From assembly GCF_900021175.1 (NCBI RefSeq), contig NZ_FCOP01000013.1, forward strand, positions 682,001-746,000: DNA of 64,000 bases, in the 5' to 3' direction. Both the position numbers and the translations under genes were made by a program. Shown in pieces: positions 51,524 to 60,433 of this stretch (positions within the stretch are counted from its first letter, which is position 1; every line of letters starts with the position of its first letter). The notes beneath the pieces were generated by a model. It was not told the DNA's origin. It worked only from the letters and a program-made list of their open reading frames with translations, and did not search any database. This DNA comes from Pseudenterobacter timonensis. Its GTDB lineage: Bacteria; Pseudomonadota; Gammaproteobacteria; Enterobacterales; Enterobacteriaceae.

Positions 51524-51837
51524 AAGTTTCTCCCTGTGCAGTATGGCTATCGTTGATTGCCATCCGTAACGAAGCGACATACGCCCCGCCTGTTAACATG
51601 CTGCTGATTGTAACAGCACGCTTACCGATGTCCACGCATGCGATAGCACCTTCGCCACCGCCTCGATCTCAGCATAGCCCGACTTTATTATTTTCGTTTC
51701 GTTTCTGATTTTATCGGCTCTGCGCCTTCCCTGTATTGCCTTTATTGTCATTACCGACAATTTCAGAGCATAGCTACCGGGTATGTCACAAAAAACCGCT
51801 ACGCTTAATACCATGTTCAGGCTGAGGATGTCTTTAT
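51524..51837. promoter_or_regulatory. Divergent mlaA-yfdC gap
   Basis: 314 bases with no credible reading frame. It must contain the promoters for both genes. I see only weak -10 like boxes and a GTTAACATGCTGCTGATTGT stretch with small inverted pieces (GCTGCTGATTGTAACAGCAC); no regulator site is recognised. Confidence 0.4.
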
Positions 51838-52767
51838 ATGGACAATATAAAAGAAGAGAAAATCAACAAAGAGAGTGACGAGCTGGAAGTGGAGAGCGAG
51901 GAGAATCGCAGCGGCGAAGAGATAGAGGTGGATGAGGATCGCCTGCCGTCGCGCGCCATGGCGATTCACGAGCATATTCGTCAGGATGGCGAAAAGGAGA
52001 TGGAGCGTGACGCCATGGCCCTGCTCTGGTCTGCCATCGCCGCCGGTCTGTCGATGGGAGCCTCCCTGCTGGCTAAGGGGATTTTCCATGTGCATCTGGA
52101 AGGTGTCCCGGGTGGTTTTCTGATTGAGAATCTGGGTTACACCTTCGGCTTTATTATTGTCATTATGGCGCGCCAGCAGCTCTTTACGGAAAACACCGTC
52201 ACGGCGGTCCTGCCGGTAATGCAAAATCCCACCCTGGGGAATTTTGGCCTGTTGATGCGTCTGTGGAGCGTGGTGCTGCTGGGGAACCTGATTGGCACCG
52301 GGATTGCGGCATGGGCGTTTGAATATATGCCGATTTTTGACGAAAAGACGCGCGATGCGTTCGTTCAAATCGGTATGGACGTAATGAAAAACACCCCGTT
52401 TGAGATGTTTGCTAACGCGATTATCTCCGGCTGGCTTATCGCCACGATGGTCTGGATGTTTCCTTCAGCTGGCTCAGCCAAGATTGTGGTGATTATTCTG
52501 ATGACCTGGCTTATCGCGCTGGCCGATACGACGCATATTGTGGTGGGTACGGTTGAGATCCTCTATCTGGTGTTCAACGGTACGCTACACTGGACGGAGT
52601 TTTTCTGGCCGTTCGCCCTGCCGACGCTTGCGGGAAATATTTGCGGAGGCACCTTTATTTTTGCCCTGCTGAGTCACGCCCAAATTCGTAATGACATGTC
52701 GAACAAGCGCAAGGCGGAACTTCAGGCGCAGCAGAAAGAGCAAGAGAAGGCTAAAAAAGCATCCTGA
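51838..52767 (+). CDS. yfdC: FNT-family inner-membrane channel YfdC
   Basis: 309 residues. Charged, Glu/Lys-rich N-terminus of about 60 residues, then six membrane segments of the formate/nitrite transporter type (SMGASLLAKGIFHVHL; WGNLIGTG-like LLGNLIGTGIAAWAFEY; GNICGGTFIFALLSHAQI). Substrate unknown; in E. coli linked only to surfactant/acid stress phenotypes as I recall. C-terminal coiled-coil-like tail rich in Lys, Glu and Gln. Precedes tRNA-Arg argW. Confidence 0.93.
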   Translation: MDNIKEEKINKESDELEVESEENRSGEEIEVDEDRLPSRAMAIHEHIRQDGEKEMERDAMALLWSAIAAGLSMGASLLAKGIFHVHLEGVPGGFLIENLGYTFGFIIVIMARQQLFTENTVTAVLPVMQNPTLGNFGLLMRLWSVVLLGNLIGTGIAAWAFEYMPIFDEKTRDAFVQIGMDVMKNTPFEMFANAIISGWLIATMVWMFPSAGSAKIVVIILMTWLIALADTTHIVVGTVEILYLVFNGTLHWTEFFWPFALPTLAGNICGGTFIFALLSHAQIRNDMSNKRKAELQAQQKEQEKAKKAS

Positions 52768-52802
52768 ATGGCGACTCTTTAAGCAGTCAGGCGGCAATGT
52801 GC

Positions 52803-52831
52803 TTAACGCAAAAGGGATTTAACGTTATAAT
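52803..52831 (+). promoter_or_regulatory. Promoter of tRNA-Arg
   Basis: TTAACG (-35) and TATAAT (-10) with a 17-base spacer, starting transcription a few bases before the tRNA at 52843. The CGCC-rich stretch after the -10 fits a GC-rich discriminator of stable-RNA promoters. Confidence 0.75.
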
Positions 52832-52842
52832 CTTGCCGCCTC

Positions 52843-52917
52843 GTCCCCTTAGTTAAATGGATATAACGAGCCCCTCCTAAGGGCTAGTTGTAGGTTCGAT
52901 TCCTGCAGGGGACGCCA
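52843..52917 (+). tRNA. argW: tRNA-Arg (anticodon CCT)
   Basis: 75-base gene including encoded CCA. Acceptor GTCCCCT pairs with AGGGGAC; anticodon stem AGCCC (52869-52873) pairs with GGGCT (52881-52885); loop CTCCTAA with anticodon CCT at 52876-52878. T-loop GGTTCGATTCC is intact. argW is a known attachment site for prophages and islands in E. coli (CPS-53/KpLE1), and here it borders a decayed element. Confidence 0.97.
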
Positions 52918-52918
52918 T
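52900..52918 (+). other. Left att-like site in argW 3' end
   Basis: TTCCTGCAGGGGACGCCAT, the end of argW. It is matched at 17 of 19 positions by 58344-58362. An integrase fragment follows it within 70 bases, on the element side. Confidence 0.6.
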
Positions 52919-52981
52919 TCCTGCCAGAACCCACCTCCTCACTCCAGAACAAGAACCATCACAGCCCTTCATTCTTCTATA

Positions 52982-53110
52982 TGCATCCTGAACACTGGGG
53001 CCAGGGCAAAACAATCAGAAGCAAAAATGAAGCTGCTTGCTGGCGTTGACCCGGCAGGACAGAAGCAGGCTATAAAGAAGGCTGGTGGAACCGGCTTACC
53101 TCTACCCGCC
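52982..53110 (+). pseudogene. Remnant of a P4-type tyrosine integrase
   Basis: The frame read from 52982 contains ARAKQSEAKMKLLAGVDP followed by GQKQAIKKAGG. This matches the N-terminal arm-binding (DUF4102) region of P4-family integrases, which read ARAKRDEA(K/R)KLLxxGIDP and then a Lys-rich stretch. There is no start codon and the catalytic domain is missing; the frame ends at a stop at 53153. Its place immediately downstream of a tRNA is exactly where such integrases sit. The match is by eye. Confidence 0.6.
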
Positions 53111-53216
53111 GCCGCCGCGCAGCTGATCGCATCAACACTGTTCTCGTTATGTTAACGTTTTTTCAATTCATTACTAACAGTATGGACATAAACGATTCCG
53201 GTGTTAATATGACATT

Positions 53217-53235
53217 CACAGTAGCTATAACTGTG
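53217..53235. promoter_or_regulatory. Dyad before the efflux operon
   Basis: CACAGT-AGCTATA-ACTGTG, 6-bp arms with a 7-base spacer, overlapping a TATAAC -10 like box about 130 bases before the first operon gene. It is a plausible operator; no regulator gene is adjacent. Confidence 0.35.
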
Positions 53236-53359
53236 CGTGTTTCATTTACGGCCAGGATTGCTGATGATGATCACATAAGTAGCACACCTCACAGCCTCCC
53301 CCTCCGTCTTTAGTACGAAACGCGCGCCACTCAGCAACAGGGAACAGAGCGGGTAGCGT

Positions 53360-54427
53360 ATGGATAAATTAAAACGACATTGGACCTGGTGCATTATCGG
53401 TTTCGCGGTAATTGCCGCCGCCGTGGCGTGGTGGATGCTGCGTCCGCCGGGACTGCCGGACGGCTTTGCCAGCAGTAACGGCAGAATTGAGGCTACTGAG
53501 GTGGATATCGCCACCAAAATCGCCGGTCGTATTGACGTCATCCTGGTGAAGGAGGGGCAGTTTGTCCACCAGGGCGACGTACTGGCGAAAATGGACTCCC
53601 GGGTGCTGAACGAGCAACGGCTGGAAGCCGCCGCGCAGATTAAAGAGGCGCAAAGCGCGGTCGCTGCCGCCAGGGCGCTGCTGGATCAACGGCAAAGCGA
53701 AATGCGCGCCAGCGAAGCTGTGGTGAAACAGCGCCAGGCGGAGCTGGACGCAGCCGCTAAACGCCACGTTCGCTCCAGCACGCTCTCCCAGCGCGGCGCG
53801 GTATCGGCGCAACAACTGGATGACGACCGGGCAGCCGCCGGGAGCGGTAGAGCGGCGCTGGAGTCCGCCAGAGCGCAGGTTTCCGCCGATAAGGCCGCTA
53901 TTGAAGCCGCGCGCACCAACATTATTCAGGCGCAAACCCGCGTGGAGGCCGCTCAGGCGACTGAGCGACGCATCATTGCCGATATTGAGGATAGTACGCT
54001 GAAAGCCCCGCGCGACGGCCGCATCCAGTACCGCGTCGCCGAGCCGGGCGAAGTACTGGCCGCCGGTGGCCGGGTGCTTAATATGGTCGATCTGGCCGAC
54101 GTTTATATGACCTTCTTCCTGCCAACCGAGCAGGCGGGTCTGCTGGCGCTGGGCAGCGAAGTACGTATCGTGCTCGACGCCGCACCGCATCTGGTCATTC
54201 CGGCCAATATCAGCTTTGTCGCCAGCGTCGCCCAGTTCACGCCGAAAACCGTCGAAACCCACGATGAGCGGCTCAAATTGATGTTCCGCGTCAAAGCGCG
54301 CATTCCCCCTGAACTGCTGGCGCAGCATCTGGAGTATGTGAAGACCGGCCTGCCGGGTATGGCCTACGTGCGGCTGGATAAAGAGCAGCCGTGGCCCGCC
54401 GCGCTGGCGGTAAGGGTGCCGCAATGA
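53360..54427 (+). CDS. HlyD-family membrane fusion protein, YhiI-like
   Basis: 355 residues: N-terminal membrane anchor ([18 protein letters not shown]), biotinyl-lipoyl beta-barrel ends ([40 protein letters not shown]), and a long helical coiled-coil hairpin between (about residues 80-210, rich in Ala, Gln, Arg and Glu). Periplasmic adaptor for the ABC proteins encoded next; the stop overlaps the next ATG (ATGA). The trio matches E. coli yhiI-rbbA-yhhJ in order and size. Confidence 0.9.
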   Translation: MDKLKRHWTWCIIGFAVIAAAVAWWMLRPPGLPDGFASSNGRIEATEVDIATKIAGRIDVILVKEGQFVHQGDVLAKMDSRVLNEQRLEAAAQIKEAQSAVAAARALLDQRQSEMRASEAVVKQRQAELDAAAKRHVRSSTLSQRGAVSAQQLDDDRAAAGSGRAALESARAQVSADKAAIEAARTNIIQAQTRVEAAQATERRIIADIEDSTLKAPRDGRIQYRVAEPGEVLAAGGRVLNMVDLADVYMTFFLPTEQAGLLALGSEVRIVLDAAPHLVIPANISFVASVAQFTPKTVETHDERLKLMFRVKARIPPELLAQHLEYVKTGLPGMAYVRLDKEQPWPAALAVRVPQ

Positions 54428-57153
54428 AACTGGACGTTTATCCCCCGGTCGCCAGCCTGGAGAATGTCAGCCAGCGCTTTGGCGCGACGACCGCACTACG
54501 CGATATCACGCTGACCCTCCCCTCACGCTGCATGGTCGGGCTAATCGGCCCCGACGGCGTAGGCAAATCCAGCCTGCTGTCGCTGATCGCTGGCGCGCGG
54601 GTTATCGGGCAGGGTAACGTCCTGGTGCTTGGCGGCGACATGCGCGACGCCCGGCATCGGCGCAACGTCTGCTCGAAAATCGCCTGGATGCCGCAAGGGC
54701 TGGGGAAAAACCTCTATCACACCCTCTCGGTGTATGAGAATGTCGACTTCTTTGCCCGCCTGTTCGGCCATGATAAGCACGAGCGGGAAAGCCGTATCGA
54801 CGAGCTGCTGCACAGCACCGGGCTGGCGCCGTTCCGCGATCGCCCGGCAGGGAAACTCTCCGGTGGGATGAAGCAGAAACTCGGCCTGTGCTGCGCGCTG
54901 ATCCACGATCCGCAGTTGCTGATTCTTGATGAACCCACTACCGGCGTCGACCCACTCTCCCGGGCGCAGTTCTGGGAGCTTATCGACACCATCCGCGAGC
55001 GTCAGCCGGAAATGAGTATGCTGGTCGCCACTGCCTATATGGAAGAGGCCGAGCGTTTCGACTGGCTGGTCGCCATGAACGCGGGTGAGGTGCTGGCTAC
55101 CGGCAGCGCTGAACAGCTACGAACGCAAACCGCCAGTCAGACGCTGGAGCAGGCGTTCATCGCCCTGCTGCCGGAAGCGTTACGCAACACGCATCAGCAA
55201 GTCGTTATTCCGCCACGTGACGCCGCAGAAGATGAGATAGCCATTGAAGCGCGCGGGCTGACCATGCGTTTTGGTGATTTTGTCGCAGTGGATAATGTCA
55301 ATTTCCGCATTTCGCGCGGCGAGATTTTCGGCTTTCTCGGCTCAAACGGCTGCGGCAAATCTACCACCATGAAGATGCTGACCGGGCTGCTGCCCGCCAG
55401 CGAAGGCGAAGCCTGGCTATTCGGCCAGCCGATAGATCCGAAGGATATCGACACCCGCCGCCGCGTGGGCTACATGTCGCAGGCGTTTTCACTCTATAGC
55501 GAACTGAGCGTGCGCCAGAATCTGGAGCTGCACGCGCGCCTGTTTCACATCCCTGACGCAGAGATCCCCGCTCGCGTGGCCGAGATGAGCCAGCGCTTTA
55601 TGCTCACCGACGTCGAGCACGCCCTGCCCGCCGCGCTGCCGCTGGGCATCCGGCAAAGACTATCGCTGGCGGTGGCGGTGATCCATCGCCCGGAGATGCT
55701 GCTCCTTGATGAGCCGACCTCCGGCGTCGATCCTATCGCCCGCGATATGTTCTGGCAGTTGATGGTTGACCTGGCGCGGCGAGATAAGGTCACCATTTTT
55801 ATCTCCACCCACTTTATGAACGAAGCGGAACGCTGCGACCGGATCTCGCTGATGCACGCGGGCAAGGTGTTGGCCAGCGATACGCCGCAAGCGCTGGTAA
55901 AACAACGCGGTACGGCAAATCTTGAAGAGGCGTTTATCGCCTGGCTACAGGACGCGGCAGACCCGGTCGCCGCCATCGGGGCGATCGAAAGCGCACCTAA
56001 AAAGCAGGCCGACGCGCCGCGTCAGCTCTTCAGCCTGCGCCGTCTGTTCAGCTATAGCCGCCGGGAGGCACTGGAGCTGAGACGCGATCCGGTACGTTCG
56101 ACGCTGGCGTTGTTGGGTACGGTGATCCTGATGTTTATCATGGGGTACGGGATTAGTATGGATGTAGAAAATCTGCGCTTCGCCGTACTCGATCGCGATC
56201 AAACGGTCAGTAGTCAGAGCTGGACGCAGAGCATCGCCGGGTCACGCTACTTTATCGAACGTACGCCGCTCTACAGCTACGACGATCTGGATCGCCGAAT
56301 GCGCAATGGCGAGCTGGCGGTGGCGATTGAGATCCCGCCGAACTTTGGCCGCGATATTGCTCGCGGCACGCCGGTGCAGATTGGCGTGTGGGTTGACGGC
56401 GCGATGCCCAACCGCGCGGAGACGGTGCGAGGCTACGTGCAGGCAATGCATCTGGCCTGGCTACAGGAAATGGCCGGGCGGCAACCTAACGCCAGCGGCG
56501 ACACCTCGCTGATGTCAATAGAGACCCGCTATCGCTACAACCCGGATGTAAAAAGCCTGCCCGCCATCGTTCCGGCGGTAATTCCGCTGCTGCTGATGAT
56601 GATCCCGGCAATGCTCAGCGCCCTGAGCGTGGTGCGGGAAAAAGAGCTGGGATCGATTATCAATCTGTACGTCACGCCGACCACCCGCAGCGAATTTTTA
56701 CTTGGCAAACAGCTACCCTACATCGTGCTGGGGATGTTCAATTTCCTGCTGTTGTGCGCGCTGTCAGTCTTTATGTTTGGGGTGCCGCATAAGGGTAGTT
56801 TCCTGACGCTGACGCTGGCGGCGCTGCTATACGTCACCATCGCAACCGGCATGGGACTGCTAATCTCGACGTTTATGAAGAGCCAGATTGCAGCGATTTT
56901 CGGTACTGCGATCATCACATTGATCCCCGCAACGCAGTTTTCCGGGATGATCGACCCGGTGGCTTCGCTGGAAGGGCCGGGCCGCTGGATAGGTCAGGTC
57001 TACCCAACCAGCCACTTTCTGACCATCGCCCGCGGTACGTTTTCGAAAGCACTGGGGCTTAGCGATCTGTGGGCATCGTTTATCCCGCTGCTGATTGCCG
57101 TGCCGCTGGTGCTGGGGTTGAGCGTGTGGCTGCTGAAAAAACAGGAGGGATAA
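54424..57153 (+). CDS. rbbA: RbbA-like ABC ATPase/permease fusion
   Basis: 909 residues. Two ABC domains then an ABC2-type membrane domain. First Walker [10 protein letters not shown] (42-50) with [18 protein letters not shown] signature and [13 protein letters not shown]; second Walker [10 protein letters not shown] (about 305-313) with a degenerate signature ([20 protein letters not shown]) and [12 protein letters not shown]; membrane part from about residue 560 to the end. Very close to E. coli RbbA, a ribosome-bound ATPase reported to help release tRNA, although domain layout suits an exporter. Start [13 protein letters not shown] at 54424. Confidence 0.92.
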   Translation: MKLDVYPPVASLENVSQRFGATTALRDITLTLPSRCMVGLIGPDGVGKSSLLSLIAGARVIGQGNVLVLGGDMRDARHRRNVCSKIAWMPQGLGKNLYHTLSVYENVDFFARLFGHDKHERESRIDELLHSTGLAPFRDRPAGKLSGGMKQKLGLCCALIHDPQLLILDEPTTGVDPLSRAQFWELIDTIRERQPEMSMLVATAYMEEAERFDWLVAMNAGEVLATGSAEQLRTQTASQTLEQAFIALLPEALRNTHQQVVIPPRDAAEDEIAIEARGLTMRFGDFVAVDNVNFRISRGEIFGFLGSNGCGKSTTMKMLTGLLPASEGEAWLFGQPIDPKDIDTRRRVGYMSQAFSLYSELSVRQNLELHARLFHIPDAEIPARVAEMSQRFMLTDVEHALPAALPLGIRQRLSLAVAVIHRPEMLLLDEPTSGVDPIARDMFWQLMVDLARRDKVTIFISTHFMNEAERCDRISLMHAGKVLASDTPQALVKQRGTANLEEAFIAWLQDAADPVAAIGAIESAPKKQADAPRQLFSLRRLFSYSRREALELRRDPVRSTLALLGTVILMFIMGYGISMDVENLRFAVLDRDQTVSSQSWTQSIAGSRYFIERTPLYSYDDLDRRMRNGELAVAIEIPPNFGRDIARGTPVQIGVWVDGAMPNRAETVRGYVQAMHLAWLQEMAGRQPNASGDTSLMSIETRYRYNPDVKSLPAIVPAVIPLLLMMIPAMLSALSVVREKELGSIINLYVTPTTRSEFLLGKQLPYIVLGMFNFLLLCALSVFMFGVPHKGSFLTLTLAALLYVTIATGMGLLISTFMKSQIAAIFGTAIITLIPATQFSGMIDPVASLEGPGRWIGQVYPTSHFLTIARGTFSKALGLSDLWASFIPLLIAVPLVLGLSVWLLKKQEG

Positions 57154-58277
57154 TGCGCGGATTACGCAATATTTATAACCTCGGGGTGAAAGAGTTGCGC
57201 AGCCTGCTGGGCGATAAAGCGATGCTGGCGCTGATCGTCTTTGCCTTTACCGTGTCGGTCTACTCCTCCGCGACGGTAATGCCAGGCTCGCTGCATCTGG
57301 CGCCGATCGCCATCGCCGATATGGATAGATCACAACTCTCATCACGGATCATCAACGGTTTCTATCGCCCGTGGTTTCTGGAGCCTGAGCTGATTACCGC
57401 TGAAGAGATGGACGCCGGGCTGGATGCCGGGCGTTATACCTTCGCCATCAATATTCCGCCGAACTTTCAGCGCGACGTGCTGGCGGGTAAAAAGCCGGAT
57501 CTGCAGGTCAACGTTGACGCCACGCGGATGAGTCAGGCGTTTACCGGCAATAGCTATATTCAGAATATTGTCACCGGCGAGATAAACAGCTTTGTCGCCC
57601 GCTACCGCGATAATAGCGTGCTGCCAGTGGATCTGGCGGTGAGGATGCGCTTTAACCCAAACCTTGAGCAGAAGCGTTTCGGCGCGGTGATGGCGATTAT
57701 CAACAACATCACCATGCTGGCGATTGTGCTGACCGGCTCGGCACTGATCCGCGAGCGCGAGCACGGTACGGTGGAGCATCTGCTGGTGATGCCAGTAACG
57801 CCGTTTGAAATTATGCTCGCTAAGGTCTGGTCAATGGGGCTGGTAGTGCTGGTGGTTTCCGGGCTATCGCTGACAGGTATGGTGCAGGGAGTCTTGCAGG
57901 TGCCCATTGACGGCTCGATCCCGCTGTTTATGCTCGGCGTGGCGTTGAGTCTGTTCGCTACGACGTCGATCGGCATTTTTATGGGCACGGTTGCCCGTTC
58001 AATGCCGCAGCTGGGGCTGCTGATGATTCTGGTGCTGCTGCCGTTACAGATGCTTTCCGGCGGTTCGACGCCGCGCGAAAGTATGCCGCAGATGGTGCAG
58101 GATATTATGCTGAGTATGCCAACCACCCATTTTGTGAGTCTGGCGCAGGCTATTCTCTATCGCGGCGCGGACTTTACCATCGTCTGGCCGCAGTTCCTGA
58201 CCCTGCTGGCGATCGGCGGCGCGTTTTTTACCATCGCACTGCTGCGTTTTCGTAAAACATTTGCCGAAATGGCGTAA
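57153..58277 (+). CDS. ABC-2 type permease, YhhJ-like
   Basis: 374 residues, same size as E. coli YhhJ. One N-terminal membrane segment, a periplasmic domain (about 50-170) and five further segments. The segment EREHGTVEHLLVMPVTPFEI is the ABC-2 cytoplasmic loop that couples to ATPases. Start overlaps the rbbA stop by one base (TAATG). No ATPase of its own, so it probably works with the RbbA-like protein. Confidence 0.9.
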   Translation: MRGLRNIYNLGVKELRSLLGDKAMLALIVFAFTVSVYSSATVMPGSLHLAPIAIADMDRSQLSSRIINGFYRPWFLEPELITAEEMDAGLDAGRYTFAINIPPNFQRDVLAGKKPDLQVNVDATRMSQAFTGNSYIQNIVTGEINSFVARYRDNSVLPVDLAVRMRFNPNLEQKRFGAVMAIINNITMLAIVLTGSALIREREHGTVEHLLVMPVTPFEIMLAKVWSMGLVVLVVSGLSLTGMVQGVLQVPIDGSIPLFMLGVALSLFATTSIGIFMGTVARSMPQLGLLMILVLLPLQMLSGGSTPRESMPQMVQDIMLSMPTTHFVSLAQAILYRGADFTIVWPQFLTLLAIGGAFFTIALLRFRKTFAEMA

Positions 58278-58343
58278 GTTTTCTGCCAAATACACAAATG
58301 CAATAAATAAACAACTATTTCAAGGTATTACCGTAATAATTGC

Positions 58344-58362
58344 TTTCTGCAGGGGGCGCCAT
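58344..58362 (+). other. Right att-like site
   Basis: TTTCTGCAGGGGGCGCCAT matches 17 of 19 bases of the argW 3' end at 52900-52918. It lies 67 bases after the last gene of the three-gene operon, so the pair brackets the integrase remnant and the operon exactly. It is an old imperfect copy, not a fresh duplication. Confidence 0.55.
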
Positions 58363-58433
58363 AAGCACCTTTTTCTTCTTATCTTCCGCTTTTGCTCACC
58401 CGCAAGCAGCAGCTGTACAATTACTACCGGTAT

Positions 58434-59279
58434 CTACTGCGCAATATGTATGCGTTTCTTAATATCTTTTAGAAACAACGTAATGGTGAAGGTCATCATT
58501 ACCAGCAACGACCATGCTCCCCACTTTCCGACATGCACCGTTGCCCAGGCGCCAATCTGATTGGGATATTGCCAGACGCCAAATAACGTTCCCAGATTTT
58601 CAGCCAGCCAGATAAAAAATCCAATCAGGATAAATGCCAGCAGCAGGGGCATCCGGTACGGGCGATCGTAAGGGGTAAATATCACCGTTGAACGTGCATA
58701 CATCCCAAACGCAACGGCTGCAATGTACCAGCGATAGTCACCCACATAATGATGAGTGAAAAAGTTAGCATATAGCGCTAAAGCGAGAAGTACCGCCATT
58801 GAAACCGGCGGATGATGGCGGATTTTTAGATCAAAAAGGCGCCAGCACTGGACGATATAACTGCCCACAGCCGCATACATAAAACCACTGAACAGGGGTA
58901 CTCCGCCGATTTTACTCCACCCCTCCTCGGGGTAATGCCAGGAGCCAATCGCAGAAGAAGTTTTAAAAAGCTCCAGCCCAAATCCCAGGATGTGAAACAA
59001 CGTTATGGCCTTCAGTTCATCCCGGCTTTCCAGCTTCGTTGCCACCATGACGAACTGGATGACAAGGGCCACGATCAGCAGGATATCGTAGCGCGCGATC
59101 CCGCCTAATCCGCTCCGGGGAACAGAGAAGATCGCTATAAAAAAGAGCCCGGCAAAGAGGCAGGCGCGCAGCTCTTTGATACCAAACCAGAGAAACTCAA
59201 GGCTGTATCGGGTAACGCCCTTCAGAGCAACATCTGGGGGATAGATTAAAAACCGATCGATTCGATTAAACACTGCCAC
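58434..59279 (-). CDS. DUF817 membrane protein
   Basis: 281 residues with about eight hydrophobic segments. The strings LEFLWFGIKELRACLFAGLF, SWHYPEEGWSKIGGVPLFSG, FTHHYVGDYRW and IWLAENLGTLFGVWQYP identify the DUF817 family, known mainly from proteobacteria and actinobacteria, function unknown. It lies just outside the right att-like site. It is not part of the E. coli K-12 gene order here, so it is probably an accessory gene. Convergent with the ABC operon. Confidence 0.8.
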   Translation of the reverse strand: MAVFNRIDRFLIYPPDVALKGVTRYSLEFLWFGIKELRACLFAGLFFIAIFSVPRSGLGGIARYDILLIVALVIQFVMVATKLESRDELKAITLFHILGFGLELFKTSSAIGSWHYPEEGWSKIGGVPLFSGFMYAAVGSYIVQCWRLFDLKIRHHPPVSMAVLLALALYANFFTHHYVGDYRWYIAAVAFGMYARSTVIFTPYDRPYRMPLLLAFILIGFFIWLAENLGTLFGVWQYPNQIGAWATVHVGKWGAWSLLVMMTFTITLFLKDIKKRIHIAQ

Positions 59280-59409
59280 TCCTTATCTATAAACCGGCCG
59301 ACAGCAGGCTGCCATAAGACCAAACTGACCTGCGTTTTCCGTAAATAGCACCCATAAACACAACGTCGCGCGTCCCTTTACAGTACCCTCACGCCGTTAG
59401 CACTTCAGG

Positions 59410-59466
59410 AGAGAGTCGGGCTTCGTCATTTCAGGGCTACCGGGAAATGAGGGACTCCTCCCCAGA
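59410..59466 (+). other. Structured inverted repeat before small gene
   Basis: GGAGAGAGTC pairs with GACTCCTCC, and inside it CATTTC pairs with GAAATG. The nested stems span about 55 bases and end some 50 bases before the ATG at 59517, within the likely 5' leader. Confidence 0.45.
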
Positions 59467-59516
59467 ACATTAACTGAAGCCTGAAGCAGGCAATACAAAA
59501 TCTACGGAGAAGTAAA

Positions 59517-59738
59517 ATGAAGAAAATCATCATCGCTTTGGCATTAATCGCCCCTTGCTCTGCTTTCGCCGGTGTCGTCTTTCATCCCGTAGAACGCGCA
59601 GCAGTGGTGGCAAACTCAGATCACCCGGTAGCAGCCGCTGCGGTAACCGCGCATGCACGTAACCGCCGGGCAGCGACGGTGGATGCGGTGAACTGCAATG
59701 ATGGTCATTGCGTTCGCCACGGCAACGTTATTCGCTAA
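59517..59738 (+). CDS. Small predicted periplasmic protein
   Basis: 73 residues. A clear signal peptide (MKKIIIALALIAPCSAFA) is followed by about 55 residues rich in Ala, Val, His and Arg with a CNDGHC motif near the end. The two cysteines could form a disulfide or bind metal with the flanking histidines. GGAGAAGT lies 6 bases upstream of the ATG. I do not recognise the family; similar tiny secreted proteins are scattered through enterobacteria. Followed by GCGCCAGGATCCTGGCGC, a terminator-like palindrome. Confidence 0.7.
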   Translation: MKKIIIALALIAPCSAFAGVVFHPVERAAVVANSDHPVAAAAVTAHARNRRAATVDAVNCNDGHCVRHGNVIR

Positions 59739-59745
59739 GTCAATG

Positions 59746-59776
59746 GAGCGCCAGGATCCTGGCGCTTTATCCCCTC
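59746..59776 (+). terminator. Terminator after small periplasmic gene
   Basis: GCGCCAGGATCCTGGCGC is a perfect palindrome followed by TTTAT at 59763-59769, 8 bases after the stop codon. Confidence 0.7.
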
Positions 59777-59968
59777 TTCTGCTGCCGACAGAATAAAGCG
59801 AAAGCTAACCGTTTTGCGCAGGCAACATTATTACCTGCATCCCAGTCAGATATTCTCGCCCGGCATAATCTGCCCGCCGCCAGCAGGATAAAAATCCCTG
59901 TGCTGCGCTTTATAACGTTCCGGAGAGCGGGACGATGCATGGAAGAATCTCAGCGATTAACCATGCCG

Positions 59969-60433
59969 TTACGGCAGTAGCATTCCAGCGATGTCAAAGA
60001 AGGCCTCTTCATCAAACAGGCGCACCGCATCCGCCTCAGTACCTGCCCGGCTACAGGTCCACGCTCTGTGATGGCCTGCGCGCATAAATAAACGGCATAA
60101 AGGAGCCGGGCTCTGCGCACCGCTCACCTCCACACAGCCCGTCGCACCCTGGCCATAGAGATAGACGGGCAGAAAGGTTAACGTTTTATCATGAAAGCGC
60201 AGGCGGAAAGCCGGCACGTTAAAGGTCTTGCGATCGACCAGCAGATCCGTGACGGTAGCAGAAAATGTTTCTGTTTCGATTCCCGTTCCCTCAAGCCACC
60301 CCTCAGTTTTTTCCTGAAGCAGGCTCATGCTTTCACAAAAAGCCGCTATATCCTTCTCGCTTTTACTTCCAGACACCGGCGGAGCGGGCCTGCAGGAGCG
60401 TAATTTTTTCATAAATTGCATTTTGGCAGACAT
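59969..60433 (-). CDS. Hypothetical protein
   Basis: 154 residues, not recognised. No signal peptide or membrane segment. The N-terminus is basic (KKLRSCRPAPP), the middle holds a beta-rich pattern (TVTDLLVDRKTFNVPAFRLRF then KTLTFLPVYLYGQGATGCVEV), and the C-terminus is acidic. The ATG at 60433 has only a weak ribosome site; ATG at 60421 or 60412 could also serve. Codon use fits a real gene. It stands alone between accessory pieces, so acquisition is likely. Confidence 0.55.
   Translation of the reverse strand: MSAKMQFMKKLRSCRPAPPVSGSKSEKDIAAFCESMSLLQEKTEGWLEGTGIETETFSATVTDLLVDRKTFNVPAFRLRFHDKTLTFLPVYLYGQGATGCVEVSGAQSPAPLCRLFMRAGHHRAWTCSRAGTEADAVRLFDEEAFFDIAGMLLP

Noticed and set aside
54424..58277. 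Dedicated drug-resistance exporter
   Set aside because: The fold is that of an ABC exporter with adaptor, but near identity in pattern to RbbA/YhiI/YhhJ makes a specific drug claim unsupported.
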